From JAABRU01 sp050180235 (GTDB lineage Bacteria > Desulfobacterota > Desulfobacteria > Desulfobacterales > Desulfococcaceae), in contig JBFXEJ010000066.1 in NCBI GenBank assembly GCA_050180235.1, forward strand, positions 1 through 33,273: 33,273 nt of DNA. The letters are read 5' to 3'. Shown here in pieces: positions 23,015 to 32,400 of the stretch. Position numbers and translations under genes: made by a program. Every line of letters begins with the position of its first letter. Positions within the stretch are counted from its first letter, which is position 1. The notes under the pieces are model-generated. The model saw only the letters and a list, made by a program, of their open reading frames with translations. It was not told where the DNA came from and made no database searches.

Positions 23015-25801
23015 ATGAATATTCCCGAAACCATGAACATGGACTATATTGATCAGCAGTATCAGATTTGGAAAAAAAATCCCGAATCTCTTTCCAAAGA
23101 CTGGCAGTTTTTCTTTCAGGGTTTTGAAATTGCAGGCAAAGAGGGATTCAAGACCGAATCTCCGAAACCTGCGGATGCGGCAGGATCTGTGATTCCCCCT
23201 GAAATACCTGAAGACGCATGTACGCTGGACAAGGCTCTGCAGCAGTCCCGTGTGGAAGCCCTGAAATACCGTTACCGGGATATGGGGCATCTGCTGGCCT
23301 GTCTTGATCCGCTGGCTTCCTGTCCGGTCAGTCATCCGCTGCTGGATTTGTCTGCCTTTTATCTGAGTCCTGATGATCTGAACACGGAATTTTACACCCG
23401 GCGGTTTGGCACAACCCGGAGTGTGCCTCTGAAAGAAATCATCCGGGATTTGCGGGAAACCTACTGCCATTCGGTGGGGGTGGAATACATGCACCTGCAG
23501 GATCCTGCGGAAAAACGCTGGCTGCAGGATCGCATGGAGCCGATCAGAAATCAGCCGGAATATGCAAAAGAGGAGAAAGTCAGAATACTCAACAAACTGT
23601 ATCAGGCTGCTTTGTTTGAGAATTATCTGAACAAAAAATACATGGGACAGACCCGTTTTTCTCTGGAAGGCGGAGATTCCCTGATTCCTCTGCTGGATAC
23701 TCTGCTTCTTCGTTCATCGGATCAGGGCGGCAGGGAAATCATTCTGGGCATGGCGCACCGGGGCAGACTGAATGTGCTGAGCAATATTCTGTTCAAACCG
23801 TATGAAGAAATATTCCGTGAATTCATAAACAGTTATGATCCGGATTCTTTGGTGGGCGCAGGAGATGTGAAATATCACAACGGGTATCTCACGGATATTG
23901 CTCTGGCAAACGGAAAAAAGATCCGTGTGTTCATGGTCAACAATCCCAGCCATCTGGAATCTGCTGACCCTGTGGTGGAAGGCGTGGCCTATGCGCGTCA
24001 GGATATGCTGAAAGACGGGAAGCGTAATCAGGTTCTTCCTGTGCTGATTCACGGAGATTCTGCATTTGCCGGTCAGGGTGTGGTCATGGAAACCCTGAAC
24101 CTGTCCCAACTGGAAGGTTACAAAACCGAAGGCACGATCCATATTATTATCAACAACCAGATTGGTTACACCACTTTGCCGGAAAACGCCCGCTCCACCC
24201 GTTACTCCACAGATATTGCCAAAATGCTTATGGTTCCCATTTTCCATGTTCACGGTGAAAATCCCGAAGCTGTGGTGCATGTGGCAAAACTGGCTTTGGA
24301 TTACCGCATGGCCTTTGCCAAAGATGTGGTCATTGATTTGGTCTGTTACCGCCGCTTTGGTCATAACGAGGGGGATGAACCCTATTTCACCCAGCCAAAA
24401 ATGTATGAACGCATTAAACAACGTCCGCCTGTATATCAGATTTATGCACAGAAACTCAGGGAAAATGGGGACATCAGCGAAGCAGACTGCAAAAAAATTG
24501 AAGATGGCATGAACCAGTGTCTGGAAGAGGCATTCACAGGAGCGCAGAATAATCCCCGGATTTTCCCCAAACCTGTGTTTTATGAACAATGGAAAGGATT
24601 TCACGGCAATTTCTCTCATGAGGCTGTGCAGACCGGAGTGGAAGAGGAAAAACTGCGCTCTCTGTCCCGTGAAATCAATACGCTGCCCAAAGAATTTACG
24701 CCACATCCCAAACTGGAGCGTATGCTGGCAGCACGGCTGGAGGCAGTGGAAAAAGGTCAGGGAATTGACTGGGCCAATGCAGAGGCTCTGGCTTTTGCCT
24801 CTCTGGTTTCCGAAGGCCATTTTGTGCGCCTCAGCGGTCAGGACTGCGGACGCGGAACCTTCAGTCAGCGGCACAGCGTTCTGGTTGACAGCAAAACAGG
24901 GGATTCCCTGATTCCTTTGGAAAAAGTCTGCAAAAATCCAGCGACTTTCACGGTGCTGAACAGTTCTCTGTCTGAAGCCGGGGTTCTGGGATTTGATTAT
25001 GGATATTCTATCATAAGACCGGAGGGCCTGAGCATTTGGGAAGCACAGTTCGGGGATTTTGCCAACAACGCGCAGGGGATGATTGATCTGTTCATTGCCA
25101 GCGGTGAAACCAAATGGCAGAGACTCAGCGGTCTGGTCATGCTTCTGCCTCATGGCTGGGAAGGACTTGGGCCGGAACATTCCAGCGCACGCATGGAACG
25201 CTTTCTCCAGCTTTGCGCGCATGACAATATGCAGGTCTGCAATGTCACCACACCGGCACAGTATTTTCATCTGCTCCGGCGACAGGTCAAAGCAGGATGG
25301 CGCAAGCCCCTGATTCTTATGACACCCAAAAGCCTGCTCCGTCATCCCAAAGCTGTGTCGGATTTGTCTGATTTGAGTACGGGCTGTTTTCAGGAAGTAA
25401 TGGATGATCCGGCAAATATTGAAAAAGCCCGGAGGGTGATCTTCTGCACAGGAAAAATTTTTTATCAGATTTTGGAGCGCAGAGATACATTGAAAGCTTA
25501 TGACATGGCGATCATCCGGGTCGAGCAGTTGTATCCCTTTCCCCAGCAGAGACTGGCAGAAATTGCGGAAAAATACCATAATGCCGAGCAGTGGTTCTGG
25601 GTGCAGGAAGGGCCTGAAAATATGGAGGCTTGGCGGTTTATGGAACCCCGGCTGCGGAAAATCATTGGCAAAGATTTGACATATATCGGCAGAAAAGAAT
25701 CAGCCAGTCCCGCGACCGGTTTTGCCAATATGTACAAACAGCAGCAGGCAGTCATTCCGGATCAGGCCATTGCTCAGCTTTCGGGAATTCAGACAGGATA
25801 A
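23015..25801 (+). CDS. sucA: 2-oxoglutarate dehydrogenase E1 component
   Basis: A 928-residue thiamine-diphosphate-dependent E1 that decarboxylates 2-oxoglutarate and passes the succinyl group to E2 lipoate in the TCA cycle. The N terminus (DYIDQQYQIWKKNPESLSKD) is the E1o-specific tail that anchors E2/E3. Next come EGGDSLIPLLD, GMAHRGRLNVL, the HGDSAFAGQGVVMETLNLS block, the ThDP-binding region HGENPEAVVHVAKLA and RRFGHNEGDEP. The C-terminal transketolase-like half holds FGDFANNAQGMID and LLPHGWEGLGPEHSSAR. Length agrees with the family (about 930). No E2 or E3 gene follows. A MITE lies just upstream and may carry or disrupt its promoter. Confidence 0.95.
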   Translation: MNIPETMNMDYIDQQYQIWKKNPESLSKDWQFFFQGFEIAGKEGFKTESPKPADAAGSVIPPEIPEDACTLDKALQQSRVEALKYRYRDMGHLLACLDPLASCPVSHPLLDLSAFYLSPDDLNTEFYTRRFGTTRSVPLKEIIRDLRETYCHSVGVEYMHLQDPAEKRWLQDRMEPIRNQPEYAKEEKVRILNKLYQAALFENYLNKKYMGQTRFSLEGGDSLIPLLDTLLLRSSDQGGREIILGMAHRGRLNVLSNILFKPYEEIFREFINSYDPDSLVGAGDVKYHNGYLTDIALANGKKIRVFMVNNPSHLESADPVVEGVAYARQDMLKDGKRNQVLPVLIHGDSAFAGQGVVMETLNLSQLEGYKTEGTIHIIINNQIGYTTLPENARSTRYSTDIAKMLMVPIFHVHGENPEAVVHVAKLALDYRMAFAKDVVIDLVCYRRFGHNEGDEPYFTQPKMYERIKQRPPVYQIYAQKLRENGDISEADCKKIEDGMNQCLEEAFTGAQNNPRIFPKPVFYEQWKGFHGNFSHEAVQTGVEEEKLRSLSREINTLPKEFTPHPKLERMLAARLEAVEKGQGIDWANAEALAFASLVSEGHFVRLSGQDCGRGTFSQRHSVLVDSKTGDSLIPLEKVCKNPATFTVLNSSLSEAGVLGFDYGYSIIRPEGLSIWEAQFGDFANNAQGMIDLFIASGETKWQRLSGLVMLLPHGWEGLGPEHSSARMERFLQLCAHDNMQVCNVTTPAQYFHLLRRQVKAGWRKPLILMTPKSLLRHPKAVSDLSDLSTGCFQEVMDDPANIEKARRVIFCTGKIFYQILERRDTLKAYDMAIIRVEQLYPFPQQRLAEIAEKYHNAEQWFWVQEGPENMEAWRFMEPRLRKIIGKDLTYIGRKESASPATGFANMYKQQQAVIPDQAIAQLSGIQTG

Positions 25802-26132
25802 ATCCATAACTGTTACATGACCAATTTAGTTTTTATATTATCAAAATCAACGTGTCGGATTATTTAAAAATTAAGTTAGTTGTGTACTGTTACATGACCA
25901 CGTTGAATTTTATATATTCCCCTCCTGAGAGGGGAATTGATACCATAAAATCTGAGTTGGTTATGTACTGCAGGAATTTTGGATAAGAAAGAATTTTTTT
26001 GCAATCCGGAAGGCGGAAATCCTTTCTTACATGAAATCCCTACAGTTATCATCAATCCTTTCCTGCATAAAATTTCTGCGGTTCTGCTTACACAGAATCA
26101 TTGCTGTTATCCATAACATTACAGGAGGAATT
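25802..26132. repeat. Intergenic region with short direct repeats
   Basis: ACTGTTACATGACCA occurs at 25809-25823 and 25886-25900, 77 bp apart. A related AGTTGGTTATGTACTG word, near 25953, echoes AGTTAGTTGTGTACTG upstream of the second copy. These may be remnants of a degenerate dispersed repeat or binding sites for the TRAP gene downstream. No gene is seen here. Confidence 0.45.
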
Positions 26133-27191
26133 ATGAAACAAATCAGAATGTTTTTGTTTTACGGCATGATGATCGCTGCTCTGGTTCTGGCTGTTCAGTC
26201 AGTGGCCGGAGCAAAAACCAGATTTATGATGAACCACCAGTTTCCGGAAGATACCGCGGGCTCCAAACTGGATCAGTGGTTTGCAGACGAAGTGGCAAAG
26301 GCCACAGAAGGGGAAGTTGAGATCAAAATCTGGTGGTCAAACACCCTGGGAGCGGCAAAGGAAAATCTGAAACTGCTGAGCACCGGAGTTATTGATATGG
26401 CAGCCATGTCTTCGGGATATTTTCCTTCGGAACTGCCGTTTTTCAGCGCGCCCAATTCCCTTCCTATGAGTCTGGATGATATTTGTCAGTCCGGAGCTCT
26501 GATGAAGGCTTTTATGACACAGATTCCGGAATTCTCCGAGGAGGCGAAACGCAATCATATCCGTCCCCTGTTTTTCCATCTGCTCAATCCCTACCTGCTG
26601 GTATCCAAAAAACCGGTTGAAAAATTTGAGGATTTGAAAGGACTGCAGATAAGGATATGGGGAGAGGACATGCCCCGTCTTGTGCAGGCAGCCGGAGGAA
26701 AGCCTGTAAATCTCTTCCTGCCGGATATTTACAGGGCAATGGAGAGCGATGTCCTTGACGCGTGTCCTTTTTCTCCGGATATGGCAGTGTCTTACAAAAT
26801 TTATGAACTGGCAAAACATGTCACGGAAGTGGTACTGTGGGAAGGTCCGAGCTGGGGAGTATGGATCAGCGAAAAAGCCTGGGAAAAAATATCTCCTGAA
26901 CATCAGAAACGCATTATGGAACTTTCAGATCAGATTCTGGAAAAGGAGCTGATTTCAACACGGGAAGCTGAAACATCTGCGAGGGATTTTTTGCAGAAAC
27001 AGGGTGTAACCTTCCATTCTTTTCCTCCGGCTGATCTGGAAAAATGGAAACAGGCCAGTCCGGATTTTTTTGCAGACTGGATTAAAAAAATGGAGGCTCT
27101 GGGGAAAGGTGATGCTGCACGGCAGACTGTTACCCTGTGGAAGGAAATACGGAACACGGTTTCGTGCGGAAACAATGCATCAACGCCCTGA
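26133..27191 (+). CDS. TRAP transporter substrate-binding protein (DctP family)
   Basis: A 352-residue periplasmic binding protein of the TRAP (DctP/TAXI-unrelated) class, which delivers carboxylate-type solutes to a DctQM membrane pair. The Sec signal peptide ends near SVAGA-KT. Family segments are MNHQFPEDTAGSKLDQWFADEV, split here as MNHQFPEDTAG and DQWFADEV, LGAAKENLKLLSTGVIDMA, the conserved Arg in LQIRIWGEDMPRLVQAAGG, LPDIYRAMESDVLDA and VVLWEGPSWGVWI. The ATG at 26133 follows AGGAGGA at the right distance, so the longer frame from 26031 is rejected. No DctQ or DctM gene is adjacent, so the partner must be elsewhere. Ligand unknown. Confidence 0.9.
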   Translation: MKQIRMFLFYGMMIAALVLAVQSVAGAKTRFMMNHQFPEDTAGSKLDQWFADEVAKATEGEVEIKIWWSNTLGAAKENLKLLSTGVIDMAAMSSGYFPSELPFFSAPNSLPMSLDDICQSGALMKAFMTQIPEFSEEAKRNHIRPLFFHLLNPYLLVSKKPVEKFEDLKGLQIRIWGEDMPRLVQAAGGKPVNLFLPDIYRAMESDVLDACPFSPDMAVSYKIYELAKHVTEVVLWEGPSWGVWISEKAWEKISPEHQKRIMELSDQILEKELISTREAETSARDFLQKQGVTFHSFPPADLEKWKQASPDFFADWIKKMEALGKGDAARQTVTLWKEIRNTVSCGNNASTP

Positions 27192-27286
27192 AAAAGTGTA
27201 TTCAAAAATCCTGTTTCGCCAGTTCATGATTTATTTGACTGATGTTACGCAGCCTTTCCAAAAATCAGGCAGTTATTCTCTTTGAC

Positions 27287-27356
27287 CGTCATTCCGGCAA
27301 AAGCCGGAATCCGGTATTTTCAAATGATTATGGATACCGCTTTAGCCGGTATGACG
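27287..27356. repeat. CGTCATTCCGGC-type inverted repeat
   Basis: CGTCATTCCGGCAAAAGCCG at the left is matched by the inverted GGATACCGCTTTAGCCGGTA and TGACG at the right. Each arm also contains its own small GCCGG/CCGGC hairpin. Repeats of this form (ATTCCGGCnAAAGCCGGAAT) are widespread in proteobacteria and resemble the dRS3 type. Confidence 0.7.
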
Positions 27357-27366
27357 ATCCGGCGTA

Positions 27367-27503
27367 AGGTGATTTCCATTAATGATTATACCGTTTTTCG
27401 TAGGGCGGGCACGGCTTTTTGTGCCCGCCGTCCTGCTGAAACGGCGGGCACAGAAAGCCGTGCCCACCTACAATGATGGTACATTTTTTCATGGAAATCG
27501 CCT
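27367..27503 (+). repeat. 137-bp inverted-end element, family B1, copy 2
   Basis: It starts AGGTGATTTCCAT, ends ATGGAAATCGCCT and is nearly identical to 12172-12309 in both arms, including the hairpin core GTAGGGCGGGCACGGC. The main differences are in the hairpin loop and a one-base loss in the right core. Confidence 0.8.
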
Positions 27504-27662
27504 AACATCAGTTATTTGATACAATATCGTCAGTTTTTCCGCTGTTCCGCACTCCTCCGGATCAGTCCGGGGGGCCGGAGTGCAAAAATTAAGCGGAGCG
27601 GTTTTTTGCAATCCTCCGGATTTGCATTCCGCATCGTATAAAACCAATGGCGAACCGGTATT

Positions 27663-27762
27663 ATACCGAATCGCCAGTGAAGACATGCTTTTAAAAATAG
27701 CAACTTTTTGTAATTAAACAGAAAAAATTTTTTATTGTATAAATTCAATAGAGATTTGGTAT
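27663..27762 (+). repeat. 100-bp inverted-end element, family C, copy 2, within an array
   Basis: The ends are ATACCGAATCGCCAGT and, inverted, ATACCAAATCTCTATT. A partial unit ends one base to the left (GGCGAACCGGTAT, 27649-27661) and another begins one base to the right (ATACCAAATCGCTGTTG, from 27764). The junctions therefore form palindromes such as GATTTGGTATTATACCAAAT. The length equals that of copy 6032-6131. Confidence 0.65.
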
Positions 27763-27961
27763 TATACCAAATCGCTGTTGAAAACATGCTTCTGAAAATG
27801 CAATATTCTTTAATCAGACAGAACAGTGAATTCAGAATGCCGGAAAGGCTGACTGACAAATCAGAAACACTGAAGATTATACAGATTAAAAATTGTTTAA
27901 ATTAAATTCAGGATATTATTTTGATACAACATGAATACAGATTCATGTTTCAGCAGAGAAT

Positions 27962-28129
27962 ATGAAAGTGAAACAGTTGATTGAAAATATGAATTTTATT
28001 GAAATCTGTCTCATAGATTTTGAAAAAAATTCGGGGTCGGATAGCGCGAATTTTATCAGCCCATCACTTCCGGAGAACTGGATGAATTCATTTGCTGTAA
28101 TTGACCTAACTGCGAACCTGAATCCATAA
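27962..28129 (+). CDS. Possible small protein upstream of the TA gene
   Basis: A 55-codon frame (starting MKVKQLIENMNFIEICLIDF, ending LTANLNP) that stops 18 bp before the ATG of the next gene. Composition is reasonable for a protein, but the ribosome-binding site is weak (only CAGAGA just upstream) and I recognise no family. It may be a leader peptide, a remnant or chance. Confidence 0.3.
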   Translation: MKVKQLIENMNFIEICLIDFEKNSGSDSANFISPSLPENWMNSFAVIDLTANLNP

Positions 28130-28147
28130 AGAAAGGAGGTTTGACAT

Positions 28148-28480
28148 ATGATTATCGGAAATATTTCAGAAAATATTGCTTTTAAACTTGAAAAGCTGGC
28201 TGCGCTTTACCGGCATGGCCATGCAAGTGAGATTATGCACCGGACACTTCAAAAACTGTTCGGATACGAGGCAGATACATGCAGATCACAGATCAGACAG
28301 TTGCGAAATGATCTGTCAGATTTTGAAAAACAGTATGATATGTCCTCAGAGGTGTTCTGGCAGCGTTTTCAGGAGGGAAAAACAGATGACCGTATGGATT
28401 TTGTCGAATGGGCATCTCTTGTTCAGATGCTAAAGGGGCTTGAAAAACGGCTGGCATTGCTGAACGCAGGTAATTCATGA
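28148..28480 (+). CDS. Antitoxin-like protein of a TumE-type toxin pair
   Basis: A 110-residue protein. The second half, DFEKQYDMSSEVFWQRFQEG and DDRMDFVEWASLVQM, carries the pattern F-E-x-x-Y-x-M-S-S-x-x-F-x-x-R-F-x-x-G and D-F-x-E-W seen in small proteins encoded next to DUF6516/TumE-like toxins, to judge from recall. A coiled coil precedes it. A very good site, AAAGGAGG, lies 10 nt before the ATG. Its stop codon overlaps the start of the next small frame (ATGA), the usual coupling of such pairs, but that toxin frame is truncated. The antitoxin role is therefore inferred. Confidence 0.6.
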   Translation: MIIGNISENIAFKLEKLAALYRHGHASEIMHRTLQKLFGYEADTCRSQIRQLRNDLSDFEKQYDMSSEVFWQRFQEGKTDDRMDFVEWASLVQMLKGLEKRLALLNAGNS

Positions 28481-28548
28481 CCATCTCCGAATATCCTGAA
28501 AATGTGAAAACGTTTATGGTGACAAATCCCCATGTGGAAATTTTTTAA
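28477..28548 (+). pseudogene. Truncated toxin gene stub (TumE-like)
   Basis: ATG at 28477 overlaps the antitoxin stop by 4 bp and encodes 23 residues (MTISEYPENVKTFMVTNPHV, then EIF) before TAA. The start resembles the N terminus of short TumE/DUF6516-type toxins, which are normally about 100 residues. The frame ends where family-D repeat sequence begins (about 28551), so the rest of the gene seems to have been lost or replaced. Confidence 0.45.
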
Positions 28549-28550
28549 TA

Positions 28551-28607
28551 AACTCTGAGGGGTTCCGGACGGAAAAATTGTACAGGTTATTTTGATACAG
28601 CCCCTGA
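28551..28607 (+). repeat. Half of a family-D repeat
   Basis: This stretch matches the right half of 7790-7864, sharing the words AAAATTGTACAGGTTATTTT and CCCTGA. The left inverted arm expected for a complete copy is missing. It lies directly between the toxin stub and the following toxin-antitoxin pair. Confidence 0.5.
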
Positions 28608-28633
28608 GAATAGGCGATAAAAGAGGTGTTGTT

Positions 28634-28822
28634 ATGCCGCAAATGACAATTGATATATCAGTGAGTAATATTGCAGAAATCATTCAATGTATGAACAGCC
28701 GGGAAATAGAAACATTGTATCTTCTGCTGACAAAAGAAGGCAAAGAGCTTCTGAAGCGGAAAAGAGACCTTGATCTTGGAAAAGTAAAGTTTCTGACACG
28801 CGATGAGGTATTTGATGTATAA
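28634..28822 (+). CDS. Antitoxin of a RelE/ParE-type module
   Basis: A 62-residue protein (MPQMTIDISVSNIAEIIQCM, ending LTRDEVFDV) with a predicted beta strand and helices followed by a charged tail, the size and shape of a type II antitoxin. The start at 28634 follows AAGAGGTG. The gene overlaps the RelE-like toxin by 8 bp. The role is inferred mainly from that position, since the sequence does not match a well-known antitoxin fold that I can name. It would neutralise the toxin and repress the operon. Confidence 0.7.
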   Translation: MPQMTIDISVSNIAEIIQCMNSREIETLYLLLTKEGKELLKRKRDLDLGKVKFLTRDEVFDV

Positions 28823-29105
28823 AGATGTGTATCATCCTCAGGTCAAAAAAGACCTGAAGAAACTGAATCCTGCTCTCAGGAGTGCTATAAAAACGCAATA
28901 TATTCAAGATATTCTCTGTAATCCTGGACAGGGTGAACTTCTTGTCGGAGATTTGAACGGCATCCGTTCCTGTCATCTGACATTTGCAAAACAGCAGTTT
29001 CGTATTGCCTATGCTGTTGAGGAACAGACAAAAACGGTATATTTTCTTATGATAGGCAAGCGGGGAGAATTTTACACATTGCTGAAGAGAAGAATAAGAG
29101 AATAG
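28815..29105 (+). CDS. RelE/ParE family toxin
   Basis: A 96-residue toxin of the RelE/ParE superfamily, most of which cleave mRNA at the ribosome or poison gyrase. Typical segments are YHPQVKKDLKKLNP near the N terminus, GELLVGDLNGIRSCHLTFAKQQFRIAYAV in the core (Leu-x-Gly, then R-x-x-Y), given here in parts as LVGDLNGIRS and FRIAYAV, and VYFLMIGKRGEFYTLLKRR at the end. The ATG at 28815 lies inside the last codons of the antitoxin gene (8-bp overlap). A terminator follows at 29256-29298. Confidence 0.88.
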   Translation: MYKDVYHPQVKKDLKKLNPALRSAIKTQYIQDILCNPGQGELLVGDLNGIRSCHLTFAKQQFRIAYAVEEQTKTVYFLMIGKRGEFYTLLKRRIRE

Positions 29106-29255
29106 CAAAATTAGAATGTTAATGGTCAGAGCAGATAAACCGTTCTGCCTGTGAACCCGGAAAAGGAAACAGCATGATGAAATCAGAAAACGCATATCGC
29201 AGTACATATATATCAGTATATTATAAATTTAATCGCAATATCTGCGTGAAAAATC

Positions 29256-29298
29256 AACGCCGGATTGCCCCGAAACGGGCAGTGCGGCGTTTTTTTTT
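29256..29298 (+). terminator. Rho-independent terminator after the TA operon
   Basis: AACGCCG and CGGCGTT form the outer stem and TGCCC/GGGCA the inner stem around a CGAAA loop. A run of nine T follows. It is 150 bp downstream of the toxin stop and upstream of the protease gene. Confidence 0.85.
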
Positions 29299-29425
29299 GA
29301 TAAGTCGGAATTCAAAACATCAACCATACTAAATACAGTTTTCATCCGTGAAATAGGGAAATCCGTGTTAATCTGCGGTTTGCATAATTCCAGAGGAATA
29401 GCATTATAACAGAAAGGGAAAAAAC

Positions 29426-32400
29426 ATGCACAGAAAAGAGAAAAGATTCATGTATTGGCTGGCTGTTCTGATTTTCGGAATAGCCGTTTTGGCAGGAACC
29501 AATGTTTTCGGCGCGGCCGGAAATGTTGACGGACTGTGGGATGTTGATCTCAGGGATGCGGTATTGGCACTTCAAGTCTGCGCGGGAAGCTCTGTAACCG
29601 GAGTAGTTTTGGATGCAGATGTGAATGGGGATAACAAAATCGGTCTGGCTGAGGCGATTTATGTCTTGAATTATTTGTCTGATGTACCAAGATATCCCGG
29701 AGATTTGGGAATACCGGATGATTATGAAGAAACAGTTGTAAGTTTCAGGGAGTCTTTTCCTGATTCTGCCGGAAGTTTTGATAATTTTGTAGGTCAGCTT
29801 CCTGAATCTTTTGACTGGAGGGAGTTTGGTGTTGTAACCCGTGCCAAAAGAGGCGGAAATCCGATCACTCCTATAGATGATCAGGGCGCCTGCGGAAGCT
29901 GCTGGGCTTTTGGAGCGGTTGCCGCTTTTGAATCAAAAATACTGATGGCAGGAGGGCCTGAATACGATCTGTCAGAACAGCAGCAGATTTCATGCAATAC
30001 CAGTGTTGGTCAGTACGGATGCTGCGGTGGAGATATCAGTGCTGTAAGATTCTGGACTGACCGGGGGCCTGTTGAAGAAAGCTGTACCGATTATGGAGAT
30101 TTCAATACTGATTATGATAACTCATGTGGCTGTTCCCCCGATTTCCCCCATTATTGCTCAAAAGTGTCCTGTAGCAGTTTCAGCTCATGTCCTGAACTGT
30201 CCTATCGCATAAAAAATTATAAAACAACTGTTAAAAATGAAGAAACAGGCGCAGAAATAGACACAGAAGAGGTTAAAGTATCTGTTTCCCAATATGGTCC
30301 TGGAGTTTTTCGCTATGATCTTTATGAAGATTTTTATGACTTTTGGAAACATGGTTCATACGGAGAGGTTTATGTTCATACAGATGACAGCGAGATAGGT
30401 GGGCACGTTGTCAGCATTATCGGATGGGATGACAGAAAAGGAGCATGGCTTTGTAAAAACAGTTGGGGAGTAGAGGGACCGAACGGAGACGGAACCTTTT
30501 GGATGGCATATTCAGGACACAGAAATGGACTGAGATTCGCCATGTCCAATTTCTCAATTACAGGTGGGGCAGCCTGTGAATATGCCATTTACCCACAGGG
30601 GCAGTCTTTTTCCTCATCAGGAGGCACAGGCAGTATCAATGTTACGGTCAACAACGGATGTACATGGACTGCAACAAGCAATGTAAGCTGGATTGCTTTT
30701 ACTTCCGGCACCAGCGGAAGCGGCAACGGCAAAGTTTATTATTCTGTTTCGTCAAACACAGGCACAGTTTCCAGAACAGGAACTGTCACAGCCGGAGGAA
30801 AAGAGTTTAGGGTTACACAGTCAGGACTGTCATGTTCATACAGTATCGGTCCTGTCAGCAAAGCCTTTGAACCTTCTGGAGGAACAGGCAGTGTCAGTGT
30901 CACAGCCACAAACGGATGCAACTGGACTTCCAAAAGCAATGTTTCTTGGATAAGTGTTGTTTCGGGCAGCAGTGGTGTTGGTAGCAGAACAGTTAACTAT
31001 TATGTTGTACAAAACACATCCACATCATCTCGTACCGGAACTCTGACCGTTGCAGGAGAGACCTTCACGGTTACGCAATCCGGAATCGTTTGCAGCTACA
31101 GCATTTCACCGACCAGCAACTCTTTCACTTCATCCGGCGGCACAGGCAGTGTCACGGTGAACGCAGGAACCGGATGTGCGTGGACGGCTGTAAGCAACAA
31201 CACATCATGGATCACCGTTACATCCGGCAGCAGTGGAACCGGAAACGGAACTGTGGGTTATTCTGTTGCTTCAAACAGCACCTGTAGCAGCAGAAGCGGA
31301 ACCCTTACTGTTGCAAACAAAACATTTACAGTCACACAGGATGCAGCATCCTGCACTTACAATATTAACCCTGTAAGCAGCACTGCCGGTTCATCCGGAG
31401 GAACAGGCAGTATCAATGTGACAGCCCCATCATGTTGCAGTTGGAGTGCTATCAGCAATGCTTCATGGATTACCGTCACATCCGGCAGCAGCGGGAGCGG
31501 AAATGGGACTGTTTCCTATTTAGCTGCGGCAAATACTTCCGGAAGTTCCAGAACAGGAACCATAACCGTTGCAGGAAAAATATTCACAGTTGTGCAGGAC
31601 ATACTGCCCTGCACGTATAATATTTCTCCAAGCAGACAATCATTTACCGAATCCGGAGGAACCGGCAGTATAACTGTAACAAACTCAAGCGGATGCAGTT
31701 GGAATGCAGTGAGCAATGCCAGTTGGATCACTGTCACTTCCGGCAGCACCGGAAGCGGAAATGGAACCGTGATTTATTCAGTGGCTTCAAACAGTGATAC
31801 AACTCCGCGTACCGGCACTCTGACTGTTGCGGAGCAGACGTTCTTTATTCTTCAATCCGGCAAACCGGAGTTGTTTATTTCCGCTTATCCCTACAGGATA
31901 GTGGAGGGTAAAAAGGCGCAGGTGAGTGTATGGTTCAGCGGGCCTGCGGCAGAAGTTGACCGTTATATATGGTTGGATGGGATATGGCAGGGTATAACAT
32001 ATCCTGTTAGAGTAACTGTAACCGCAGGTCAACTGAAAGCCGATTTTCAGATTTCGGCTGACAACAACAGTGAAAGTGACGGAGATCGCACTGCTGTACT
32101 TACTGCTTTCACAGACAATTCAGACCAGATAAAAACTGCTGAATTTCAGATTATTGATGATGATCTTGGCTCTAATAACCTCAGCGGATTGTATTATCAG
32201 ATAGTAGAATGGGGATCTATTGTTGCAGGCAGCTATACACCTGTTCAGTTGTCGATTTGGAACGGCACGGACACCATGCTTAACAGTGCTGAGGTTGTTA
32301 TCACTGCGCCTGAAAACAGTGGACTGGACTTTTATCCTGAAACAAAGACCATCTATAATCTTAAAAGTAATGCATACAGCACATGTGATATTGAATTAAG

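Larger units (their letters stand above)
27192..28147. other. 956-bp repeat-rich region
   Basis: The region holds a dRS3-like inverted repeat (27287-27356), a B1 element (27367-27503), family-C units (one complete at 27663-27762, partial on both sides) and then AT-rich DNA with one possible 55-codon gene (27962-28129). Apart from that frame I see no coding sequence. Confidence 0.6.

Noticed and set aside
23714..25579. A 621-codon minus-strand open frame
   Set aside because: It is the antisense of sucA, whose family motifs are unmistakable. Its length comes from codon bias and its translation shows no domain.
27287..27800. CRISPR array
   Set aside because: The repeats here are few, have inverted ends, different lengths and no regular unique spacers, and no cas gene is in the window.
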